Below are positions 35,820 through 43,413 of a stretch of DNA of 64,000 nucleotides, piece by piece. The notes under the pieces are model-generated. The model was not told the origin of the DNA. It searched no databases and was given only the letters and a program-made list of their open reading frames with translations. Both the position numbers and the translations under genes were made by a program. Source of the stretch: Myxococcales bacterium (lineage in GTDB: Bacteria > Myxococcota_A > Polyangia > Polyangiales > Houyiibacteriaceae); contig JAOTVB010000001.1 in assembly GCA_029863605.1 (NCBI GenBank), positions 286,187-350,186 of the forward strand, given 5' to 3'. Position 1 is the first letter of the stretch. The number at the start of each line of letters is the position of its first letter.

Positions 35820-37073
35820 TCAGTCGTTCTCGCGTTGAGCGAGCCACCAGAGACGATAGCGTTCGCGGATCGCTTGGCGTTCATCCGAAGGCAAGTCTGC
35901 TCGGTAGCCGAAGTTTTTTTTCGACTGGCGAGCGAGATCGCCCGCGACGATCCTCCGGATTTCCTCGTCTTCGTGATCGAGGCTTGCGATCAGCCATTCA
36001 ATTCGCGAGCGTCGGCCATTTTCGTCCCACCAAGCGCGCCAGGCGTCCGAGTCGGTGCCAAAATCCTGTGCGGTGAGCATACGCAGTACACGCCAAGCGG
36101 CCTCGCCTAGCACGCTGTGCTCCGAGAGCGCAGGGATCAACGCTCCCACCGACGCCTGGTCTCGAAGCACGGCGAGTGCCCGCATTGCGAGCAAACGCGT
36201 CCGTTGATCGGTCTCAGGCTCCGTCGCGAGGGCACGAAGCGATTCCTTGAGGCTGTCGATGCCCTCGAGCTCGCTAAACACCTCTAGCGCGTAGAGCGCA
36301 CCTCGGGACACGCCCTGGTCGTCGTCGAGCAGGGCGGTAGCGAGGGGTTCGATCAAGAGCGGATCGGGAAGCTCAGCGGCGACGAGGATGGCGTAATATC
36401 GAATCTCTTCGTCGTCGGATTTCAGGAGCTCTGCGACATATGGGACTGCGGGCTTGCCGAACGCAACCAAGGTCCTGCACAAGCCGGAGACGCTTCTACC
36501 CTTGGGCGGTTGCACATGGGGCTCCCAGCGGCTGAACCAAAGACGGCCGGGGAAAAGCTCTTGCAGGGTCGGCAGCACTTCTTCGCCAAGGTCGAGCAGT
36601 GCCCGGTGATCGGGGGCCTCTTCGTTGGGGCCGTGCATGCCGAGCCGCGTGACCATGACTTTGACTCGCGAGGAGAAGTCAGGGGGCGCGATCGAGGGCA
36701 GGGCGGTACGTGGGGCCGTTCCGACGGCTGTCAGGCCGGTCACGTGGAGGCGTTCCACCAAAAACTTGAGCGCGCGCGAACGCGCGCTGTCGCCGGTGGC
36801 GGGCGGGATATCCGTCCACCTGCGAAACGCCTTGCCAAGTTCTTCGTCGGGCCACCATTTCGCCTCGAGACTTTCACCCGGCGGTGGGTTCGACGTTCGC
36901 CAACGCTCGCTGGTGGGCTTGGATTCGGGCGTGGTGCTGGGACTCGGCGCGTCCACCCGGTCGGATGCTGCATTCTTGATCAAGTACGTCGAGTCGCGAT
37001 CTTTGCCTGAGCCCACCCACGTGAGGGTACACCAAACGCCCTCAAACGAGCATCTTGATGCGTCGCTCTTCAT
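35820..37073 (-). CDS. HEAT-repeat protein
   Basis: The protein (417 residues from the ATG at 37073) contains HEAT-like helical repeats between about residues 195 and 330 (for example GKPAVPYVAELLKSDDEEIRYYAILVAAEL). It ends with a Trp-rich segment (RAWWDENG, RLWWLAQ) often seen in myxobacterial HEAT proteins. Such repeats bind proteins; no enzyme motif is seen. The start is uncertain: ATG 37073 has GAGGG just upstream and overlaps the end of the Rieske gene by 32 bases, while GTG 37016 is an alternative without overlap. No signal peptide. Confidence 0.7.
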   Translation of the reverse strand: MKSDASRCSFEGVWCTLTWVGSGKDRDSTYLIKNAASDRVDAPSPSTTPESKPTSERWRTSNPPPGESLEAKWWPDEELGKAFRRWTDIPPATGDSARSRALKFLVERLHVTGLTAVGTAPRTALPSIAPPDFSSRVKVMVTRLGMHGPNEEAPDHRALLDLGEEVLPTLQELFPGRLWFSRWEPHVQPPKGRSVSGLCRTLVAFGKPAVPYVAELLKSDDEEIRYYAILVAAELPDPLLIEPLATALLDDDQGVSRGALYALEVFSELEGIDSLKESLRALATEPETDQRTRLLAMRALAVLRDQASVGALIPALSEHSVLGEAAWRVLRMLTAQDFGTDSDAWRAWWDENGRRSRIEWLIASLDHEDEEIRRIVAGDLARQSKKNFGYRADLPSDERQAIRERYRLWWLAQREND

Positions 37074-38136
37074 CACCCTCGCGAAGACGCCCGGTCGCGG
37101 CCTCGCGCAGCAGTTTCTTGATTCGAAGGCCGAGGACGTCGATTTCGGTGGAGACGAACTCTTCACCCCCGAAGCGTCGAACTTGCTCGGTCTGTCGTCG
37201 CAGAATCTTGGCGTCCTGTCGGACGATGTGCATCGCGGAGGGTTTCACGATCGTCCTCAGGATGGCATGGGGGACCGGGACGTTGACGGCAACCGTTGCG
37301 AAAAGATCCGTCACCGTCGGAGTTCGCGGAGTGAGCGCCGCCGTCGTGATGATGTGACTGCGCTCGCTCAATCGGTACTCCACCTGTGCAATGCAAGGGA
37401 GAATGAAGCGGTCGCAATGGAACACCTGGCCTCCCTTTGGCGCTAAGAATCGCCCTACGAGGCCCTTGGGCCTTTCTTCCCCGACGAATTCGGCCTCGAC
37501 GCGGTCGCGGGACGTGTGGACGATGACCTCGATGGGATGCCTGTTTTTGTTTTTGCGAAAAAGGCCTGCATGGACGAATGCGGTGTGCGGGACGTCGAGG
37601 GCGTTTTCGGCGACTGCGTCCAACGGACCCGGCATTTCGATTCGCTCGCGGACAGTGAGGTAGCCTTTTTGATCCGCGAACGGGATCTCGTAGGGAGTCG
37701 AGTCCGGTTCCACGTCCGGCACCGAATAAACCCAGAGCCAACCTTGTGCGTCGCGGCACGCGTACGAGGGGACTCGACGCTTTGGGTGCTCCGTATCTCC
37801 GCACAACCCTGGCACCTCCCGGCATTTGCCAGCACGGTCGAACTGCCAACCGTGGTAATCACACTGAATGTTCGACCCGATGACTCGACCAAGAGACAAT
37901 GGTGCGTTCCGATGGGCGCAACGGTCTACCAAGACAGCGGGACGTCTTTTTGCGTCGCGAAATGTAACGAGCGGTAACCCGTTTAACAGGAATGGCTTTG
38001 GTTTAACGCCTACCTGATCACTCGCCGCCAGTACGTACCAGCCAGGTGCGAAGTTTTCGCCCAAATCCGATCTGGTTCGACGTAGCGACTGTTCCTTCAT
38101 GAGGGTGCGCGCAGTTTCTGCACGACGATCTGCCAT
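37042..38136 (-). CDS. Rieske non-heme iron oxygenase, alpha-subunit type
   Basis: The 364-residue protein has the Rieske [2Fe-2S] ligands Cys73-x-His75 and Cys92-x-x-His95 (CAHRNAP, CDYHGW) and the mononuclear iron motif DVPHTAFVH (Asp181, His184, His189). These enzymes hydroxylate or demethylate aromatic, chlorophyll-like or sterol substrates using O2 and an electron-transfer partner. No ferredoxin or reductase gene is nearby. The start is uncertain: ATG 38136 or ATG 38100. Divergent from a TetR gene across 81 bases. It may belong to the surrounding acyl-CoA metabolism. Confidence 0.85.
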   Translation of the reverse strand: MADRRAETARTLMKEQSLRRTRSDLGENFAPGWYVLAASDQVGVKPKPFLLNGLPLVTFRDAKRRPAVLVDRCAHRNAPLSLGRVIGSNIQCDYHGWQFDRAGKCREVPGLCGDTEHPKRRVPSYACRDAQGWLWVYSVPDVEPDSTPYEIPFADQKGYLTVRERIEMPGPLDAVAENALDVPHTAFVHAGLFRKNKNRHPIEVIVHTSRDRVEAEFVGEERPKGLVGRFLAPKGGQVFHCDRFILPCIAQVEYRLSERSHIITTAALTPRTPTVTDLFATVAVNVPVPHAILRTIVKPSAMHIVRQDAKILRRQTEQVRRFGGEEFVSTEIDVLGLRIKKLLREAATGRLREGDEERRIKMLV

Positions 38137-38182
38137 GCACGTTTCATTTGTGTAAATACCATGGTTGTGACGAGTTTTGCAT

Positions 38183-38199
38183 GGAACCGGTTGGGTTCC
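38183..38199. promoter_or_regulatory. Candidate TetR operator between the Rieske and TetR genes
   Basis: GGAACCGGTTGGGTTCC has perfect 6-bp arms (38183-38188 and 38194-38199) around a 5-base centre and also contains the palindrome AACCGGTT. It lies 18 bases before the TetR ATG and 46 bases before the divergent Rieske start, the usual place for an operator of a self-regulating TetR protein. Confidence 0.55.
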
Positions 38200-38217
38200 C
38201 CTGCTAGATGAGTGCCC

Positions 38218-38823
38218 ATGTCTCGCCAAACCAACAAGGAACGCACGCGGCTTCGTTTGCTGCAAGCGATTCTCAAGACGATTCATCGTTACGGCCACGG
38301 AACGCTGACGACCGGCCGGGTCGCCCAGCTTGCGGGGATGGCCCAACCTACCTTCTACGTCCATTTCCGAAGCATGGACCAAGCGCTCGAGCAGGTGGCC
38401 GAGTGGGTCGCCGCCGAGCTCGGACCGGCCTTCGAGCCGGCGTTTTCCCCCGAGAGCGACCGCGCAGCTCAGGTTCTCGAGCAAGCGGTGTCGAAGTGCA
38501 CGCGTTCGCTAGTTGAGGATCGGAAAATTGCCGAGGTGTTCCTGTCCAACCGCCGGGATCGGACCACCGCCCTTGGGCGGCACTGGACCGTGCTCACCGG
38601 CGGACTGCGTGAACGGATGTGCCAGATGGTGGTGCAGGTCAGGCCAGGCGCAACCCCGGCCGACGCTGCTTTGCACGCCGAGATGCTCGTCAGCATCATC
38701 TTCGGCCTTGCCGAAGCACATCTCGACGAGCGGGTCGGCGATCTCGACCGCGCCGCCTCGGTCGCGTCGCGCGCGATCATCAGCAGCATCTTGTCCAACA
38801 CGGGGGTCGCAGACGCTGCTTAG
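38218..38823 (+). CDS. TetR-family transcriptional regulator
   Basis: The 201-residue protein has an N-terminal HTH (about 12-55; LTTGRVAQLAGMAQPTFYVHF) and a helical ligand-binding domain typical of TetR repressors. The ligand is probably an acyl-CoA or the Rieske substrate, inferred from the neighbours. The ATG at 38218 is preferred; a GTG two codons earlier is possible. It precedes the acyl-CoA dehydrogenase by 30 bases and faces away from the Rieske gene, with an inverted-repeat candidate operator between. Confidence 0.88.
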   Translation: MSRQTNKERTRLRLLQAILKTIHRYGHGTLTTGRVAQLAGMAQPTFYVHFRSMDQALEQVAEWVAAELGPAFEPAFSPESDRAAQVLEQAVSKCTRSLVEDRKIAEVFLSNRRDRTTALGRHWTVLTGGLRERMCQMVVQVRPGATPADAALHAEMLVSIIFGLAEAHLDERVGDLDRAASVASRAIISSILSNTGVADAA

Positions 38824-38853
38824 GCGATAGTATGGGGGTGGTGGGGCGGCAGA

Positions 38854-40032
38854 GTGACTGACTTGTTCAATCCGTCTCCGGAGCATCGCGCGCTCCGCGA
38901 GCTTGTTCGTTCATTTGTGGAACGAGAGGTCGATCCACAAGCCGAGGCGTCCGATCACGCGGAACGGTTCAACATCGCGCTCTTTCGAAAGCTCGGGGAG
39001 CTCGGGCTTCTTGGGATCACGGTCGAAGAGCGCTTCGGCGGCTCGGGGTTGGATCCGGTGGCCGTCGTGATCGCGCACGAGGAGATCTCCGCTGCCGACC
39101 CCGGCTTTGCGCTGGCGTTTCTCGCCCATTCCATACTTTTCGCCAACAACCTGCAGATCAACGGGAGCGATGCCCAGCGGGCTCAATACCTTCCGATCGC
39201 CTGTACGGGAGAGAAGGTTTGCGGGATGTGCATGTCTGAACCGAGCGCGGGGACCGACGTCCTCGGTATGCAGACCTCCGCCGTTCGCAAGGGTGAAGTC
39301 TACGTGCTGAACGGCGCCAAAATGTGGATCACCAACGGGGCGGTGAGTGACTCGGAGCTCGGAGACGTGTTTTTGGTCTATGCGCGTGTGGAAGGGCAGG
39401 GCCGCAACCAGCTCTCGATGTTCATCGTCGAAAAGGGCTTCCAGGGCTTCAGTCTCGGCCAGAAGATCAAGGGTAAGCTAGGGATGCGTGCTTCCATGAC
39501 GGCGGAGCTCGTGTTCGAGGACTGCGAAGTTCCGGTGGAGAACCTAGTCGGAGAAGAAGGCACCGCGACGCTTCACATGATGCGTAACCTCGAGATCGAG
39601 CGAGTGGCGCTCGCGGGAATGAGCCTCGGGATCGCGCGACGGTCTCTCGAAGTGATGAATCGATACGCCAACGAACGCAGCTCGTTTGGGAAACCACTTC
39701 GGGAGTTCGGCCAGATCCAACGCTACATCGCTCAGTCGTATGCGGAATTCATGGCTGGCCGCGCGTATACCTATCACACGGCGGCGACCATGAGCCTGGA
39801 GACGCCGGGCCAGCGGCTGGATAGTGATGGCGTGAAGCTTTTCACCTCGACCATGGGCAAGGATATTGCCGACCGCGCCATCCAAGTGCTCGGGGGCTAT
39901 GGCTACGTCTCGGAGTACGGTGTCGAACGGCTCTGGCGAGACGCGAAGCTCCTGGAAATAGGTGGCGGTACGCTAGAGGCGCATCAAAAAAACATGTGTC
40001 GCGAGCTCAGCCGGGTTGAGCGCATTTTGTGA
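38854..40032 (+). CDS. Acyl-CoA dehydrogenase, isovaleryl-CoA-dehydrogenase-like
   Basis: The 392-residue flavoenzyme has MSEPSAGTDVLGM near 128, MWITNGAV near 156 and the C-terminal IQVLGGYGYVSEYGVERLWRDAKL. The usual catalytic Glu near the C-terminus (as in medium-chain enzymes) is replaced in EIGGGTLEAHQ, while EIERVALAG near 248 carries a Glu where isovaleryl-CoA dehydrogenase has its catalytic base. This points to branched short-chain acyl-CoA, such as leucine breakdown products. The start is GTG at 38854. Probably in an operon with the TetR gene. Confidence 0.9.
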   Translation: MTDLFNPSPEHRALRELVRSFVEREVDPQAEASDHAERFNIALFRKLGELGLLGITVEERFGGSGLDPVAVVIAHEEISAADPGFALAFLAHSILFANNLQINGSDAQRAQYLPIACTGEKVCGMCMSEPSAGTDVLGMQTSAVRKGEVYVLNGAKMWITNGAVSDSELGDVFLVYARVEGQGRNQLSMFIVEKGFQGFSLGQKIKGKLGMRASMTAELVFEDCEVPVENLVGEEGTATLHMMRNLEIERVALAGMSLGIARRSLEVMNRYANERSSFGKPLREFGQIQRYIAQSYAEFMAGRAYTYHTAATMSLETPGQRLDSDGVKLFTSTMGKDIADRAIQVLGGYGYVSEYGVERLWRDAKLLEIGGGTLEAHQKNMCRELSRVERIL

Positions 40033-40203
40033 GGAAAACCACAACTCTCCGCGCACCCAGATCTTTTCGACGTCCTAAGTAGGCGATGGCCATTTTGAAA
40101 GGGTATGCTGTTTTGTAGGACATGACTCCTCGGGGGGGGAATTGACGGCCGCCGCTTCGAGCGCGGTGGGACCTGCCCAGCGGGGAAGTGTCTGGGGACA
40201 CTC

Positions 40204-42096
40204 GTGACACAGGAACAGCAAGCCGCAGCTGAAGTTGGAGGGCCGAAGCCCCCCGTGGACCTTCCGGTCCTCGGTAGGTTTGCCGGCTATGACATCTTGG
40301 GACGGCTTGCTCTCGGCGGTATGGCCGAGATCCTGCTCGCGCGGCACAAAGACATCGATGGCGATACGCGCTTCTTGGTAATCAAGCGTATCTTGCCGCA
40401 CTTCGAGCAAGACAATGACTTTGTTCAGATGTTCCTCGACGAAGCGCGCATAGGGATGCAGCTGCATCATCCCAATATCTGTAAGTTCCACCAGTTCGGC
40501 GCCGACGAAGGTTCGCACTTCATCGTCATGGAGTGGGTCAACGGCATGCCTCTGGGACGCTTGATTCGGAAGGCCCGCAAACAAGGGGGCATTAGCCTTC
40601 CGATCGCCATTCGCATCGGAGCGGATATCGCGCGAGGCCTCCACTACGCACACACCGCCAACGACGAGCACGGTGAGCCGTTCAACATGATCCACCGCGA
40701 CGTTTCGCCCCACAACATCATGATCGGTTACGACGGATCGTCGAAGCTCCTCGATTTTGGTATCGCCAAGGCGGACCACCGTGCCCACAAGACTCAGGCC
40801 GGTGTCGTCAAGGGCAAGTTCGCGTACATGGCCCCCGAGCAATGCACGGGGGCGCAGGCGGACCATCGCCTCGACATTTTTGCGCTGGGTGTTTGCATTT
40901 TCGAAACCGTGACAGGGCGCTCGCTCTATCGAAGGCAGACCGAAGCCGCGACGATGCGTGCCGTCATCATGGACCCCGTTCCCTCACTCAAGGAACGGCT
41001 TCCCGACGTGTCAGACGAGCTCGAGCAAATCCTTCAAAAGGCGCTTGCGAAAGATGCCGGCGATCGATTCGCGACCGCCGAAGAGCTCGCCGACGCGCTC
41101 GAGAAATTTGGGAAGTCGACGGAGCAGTTCGCTCGCCAGCGGGAGGTCTCGGACTTCATCAAAAAGGTGTTCCCTGAAGAGTTCTCGCGGGGGCCTCGTG
41201 TCGACACCGTTCCCTTCGGCGCTTCGTACAGCGTGGACATGCATCACGCCAACGACTCTTCGAAGTCGTACGTGTCGCAGATTCCGGGCGTACGTGAGCT
41301 CGAGGTCGACACCACTGGTGGTCTTGATTTGAGTCACTTGCTCGACGCACTCCCCGCGCCAGCGACCGCCTCGGGGGGGACCTCGTCCGACGAGGACGCC
41401 TCAGGGCCTCGACTCACCGGAAAGCCAGCGGCGGACCCACCTAAGCGGGTGACCAGCGGGCCGACTCGAGGCAGACCGGTCCCGAAAGGAAACTGGAAAC
41501 GCTTCGTTGCGCTCCTCGTAGTTTTGGTAGCGGGCGGCGGGTACGTAGTGACGCAGCTCGACGGGATGAAGTACGTTCGTGGTCTCTTTCCCGACGAGGG
41601 CCCGCCCGAGATTGCGCTCGACGAGAATCCGCTTCTTCAACAGCACGGAGCTCGAATCTTGGTCGCGTCATCGCCTCCAGGCGCGAAGATCTACCTCGAC
41701 GGCAAAGAACAAGGGGTGACTCCGGTTGCTCTCACGGGCCTCATGCAGGGCGAATATCGAATCCGGATCGAGACGCCAGGCTTTGCCTCATGGTCGACCA
41801 CTGCGAAGGTCTCGACTGGTGAGACTGCGGGCGTGACCGCCCGCCTCCTCGGGAAGCAGGGGGGTGCTCAGCCCGGGGCCTATGGCCGAATAGACATCGA
41901 GACCAACCCACCCTCGGACGTGTCCGTCGGCGGGGACCTGCTGGGCCGCACACCGATGGAGAGCGTTTATGTCCCGCTTGGTCGTGTGACCTTGGAGTTC
42001 GAGCTCAACGACGGGCGTCGGGTGACGCGCAAGGTCAACGTCAAGGCAGACCGCGTGTCGAGAGCGCGGTTCGACTTGAGAAAAGACGCACCCTAG
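40204..42096 (+). CDS. PknB-type Ser/Thr protein kinase with two PEGA domains
   Basis: The 630-residue membrane kinase has a cytoplasmic kinase domain (about 28-300): Gly-rich LALGGMAEILLA, Lys61, catalytic loop HRDVSPHN (Asp166, Asn171), DFG at 184-186 and APE near 210. A disordered linker follows, then one membrane helix (about 433-453) and two extracytoplasmic PEGA domains (about 484-560 and 566-630). PEGA domains are thought to bind cell-surface components. HRDVSPxN is typical of myxobacterial kinases. Start GTG. Its stop codon TAG lies within a CTAG shared with the convergent rsgA stop. Substrates unknown. Confidence 0.94.
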   Translation: MTQEQQAAAEVGGPKPPVDLPVLGRFAGYDILGRLALGGMAEILLARHKDIDGDTRFLVIKRILPHFEQDNDFVQMFLDEARIGMQLHHPNICKFHQFGADEGSHFIVMEWVNGMPLGRLIRKARKQGGISLPIAIRIGADIARGLHYAHTANDEHGEPFNMIHRDVSPHNIMIGYDGSSKLLDFGIAKADHRAHKTQAGVVKGKFAYMAPEQCTGAQADHRLDIFALGVCIFETVTGRSLYRRQTEAATMRAVIMDPVPSLKERLPDVSDELEQILQKALAKDAGDRFATAEELADALEKFGKSTEQFARQREVSDFIKKVFPEEFSRGPRVDTVPFGASYSVDMHHANDSSKSYVSQIPGVRELEVDTTGGLDLSHLLDALPAPATASGGTSSDEDASGPRLTGKPAADPPKRVTSGPTRGRPVPKGNWKRFVALLVVLVAGGGYVVTQLDGMKYVRGLFPDEGPPEIALDENPLLQQHGARILVASSPPGAKIYLDGKEQGVTPVALTGLMQGEYRIRIETPGFASWSTTAKVSTGETAGVTARLLGKQGGAQPGAYGRIDIETNPPSDVSVGGDLLGRTPMESVYVPLGRVTLEFELNDGRRVTRKVNVKADRVSRARFDLRKDAP

Positions 42097-43001
42097 GCCG
42101 GCGTGTCCTCACGGAGACGCACGTAGCTCTCATAGCGATTGCGATCGATTGCGCCGCGATGCACGGCGTCGATGACTGCGCACTGTGGTTCGTGGGTGTG
42201 TGTGCAACTCCGAAACGTACACTCGGTTCGATATCGGGTGAGCTCCGGGAAACAACGGTCGAGCTCGTCGATCGGCAGCGCCCAAGTCGCGAGCTCCCGG
42301 ATGCCCGGTGTGTCGGCCAAGAAGCCGCCCTGAGGGAGCGCGTAGAGCGAAGCGACCCGGGTCGCATGGCGCCCCTTACCGTGATGTTCGCTCACCGATG
42401 CGACGCCGAGTTCCAAACCTGGCAAGACCTGATTGATGAGGCTGCTCTTTCCGACCCCAGACGGTCCGACGAACGCCGATATCTTTCCACGCAACGCGTC
42501 GCGGAGTACACCGAGGCCTTCACCGGTCCCTGCGCTTACGTTCAACACGGGGTATCCGATCGATTCGTAGGTATTGTGCCAACTCGAGTCACCGGGTTGC
42601 TCGAGGTCAGCCTTGTTCATGACGATGATCGGTCGAACACATTGATGCTCGGCGATTACCAGGAACCGATCCAGAAGCCGGGCGTTGAAGCGTGGTCGAC
42701 CGTACGAGAAGGTGATGAGCAGTTGGTCGAGGTTGGCGACGAGCACGTCTTCCTTGCCCGGCCCCCTGCCGGGTTGGCGTCTCGAAAACCGAGTTCGTCG
42801 CGGCAGGACCTCGGTGACGACGCATGTCTGGCCGTCCACCTGTGAGACCACTACGCGATCGCCGATGACGCAAAGATCGGTGTCTCGCGGCTCCTTTTTG
42901 AGCCTCCCTCGAATTCGGCATTGGATGACTTCGTCGTCTATCAGTACGTCTACGAAGCCTGCGGTCGCACAAACAACGAGGCCTTGAACCAGTTCTGACA
43001 T
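42093..43001 (-). CDS. rsgA: Ribosome small-subunit-dependent GTPase A
   Basis: RsgA helps late 30S subunit maturation. The 302-residue protein has an OB-fold N-terminus (about 1-70), a circularly permuted GTPase domain in which NKAD (G4) precedes GPSGVGKSS (G1) and DTPGIRE (G3), and a zinc-binding C-terminus (CTFRSCTHTHEPQCAV). Length is typical. It follows the truncated haemoglobin gene by one base, so translation may be coupled, and it converges with the kinase gene. Confidence 0.94.
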   Translation of the reverse strand: MSELVQGLVVCATAGFVDVLIDDEVIQCRIRGRLKKEPRDTDLCVIGDRVVVSQVDGQTCVVTEVLPRRTRFSRRQPGRGPGKEDVLVANLDQLLITFSYGRPRFNARLLDRFLVIAEHQCVRPIIVMNKADLEQPGDSSWHNTYESIGYPVLNVSAGTGEGLGVLRDALRGKISAFVGPSGVGKSSLINQVLPGLELGVASVSEHHGKGRHATRVASLYALPQGGFLADTPGIRELATWALPIDELDRCFPELTRYRTECTFRSCTHTHEPQCAVIDAVHRGAIDRNRYESYVRLREDTPA

Positions 43002-43002
43002 G

Positions 43003-43377
43003 TTAGTCTTGGCAGTTCGAGTCGGGGTCCTTCGTGATCAAGTGTCGCAGCTCGTCTTGATGACTCATCCAAGCGTCGACGACAGCCTCGGGTACCGCGT
43101 GGGCATGGAGCGTTTCCTTGAGGATCTGTTTACGTCGATCAAACTGACCTCCGAGAATGCGGTGAGGCCGATGGGCTTCGTCGAGTGGTCGCCCTTCGTA
43201 TTCGATCTGCGCGCCAAGTGCCTTCGCGGCGTGCTGATATTCGAAGCGCTTGATTCGATCTCGTTCCGCCCGAGCGAAAAGGAAACCGATCATCACGTCA
43301 TCGAAGCATCGGTCGATGAAGTCATCAACGATCGCTCGAAGGTTCGGCTCGCCACCAAGTTCTTCGAATAGGCTCAT
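43003..43377 (-). CDS. Truncated haemoglobin (2/2 globin)
   Basis: The 124-residue protein matches group truncated haemoglobins: FEELGGEPNLRAIVDDFIDRCF at the start, LGAQIEYEGRPLDEAHRPHRI with the likely proximal His near 70, and the GQFDRRKQILKETLHAHAVP helix region. Such globins bind O2 or NO and may protect respiration. It lies 36 bases after ligD and one base before rsgA on the same strand. The exact haem ligand among the nearby His residues cannot be fixed by eye. Confidence 0.82.
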   Translation of the reverse strand: MSLFEELGGEPNLRAIVDDFIDRCFDDVMIGFLFARAERDRIKRFEYQHAAKALGAQIEYEGRPLDEAHRPHRILGGQFDRRKQILKETLHAHAVPEAVVDAWMSHQDELRHLITKDPDSNCQD

Positions 43378-43413
43378 CTATTTCGTGGACCCTGGTTCAA
43401 TGTTGTGCGCGAA

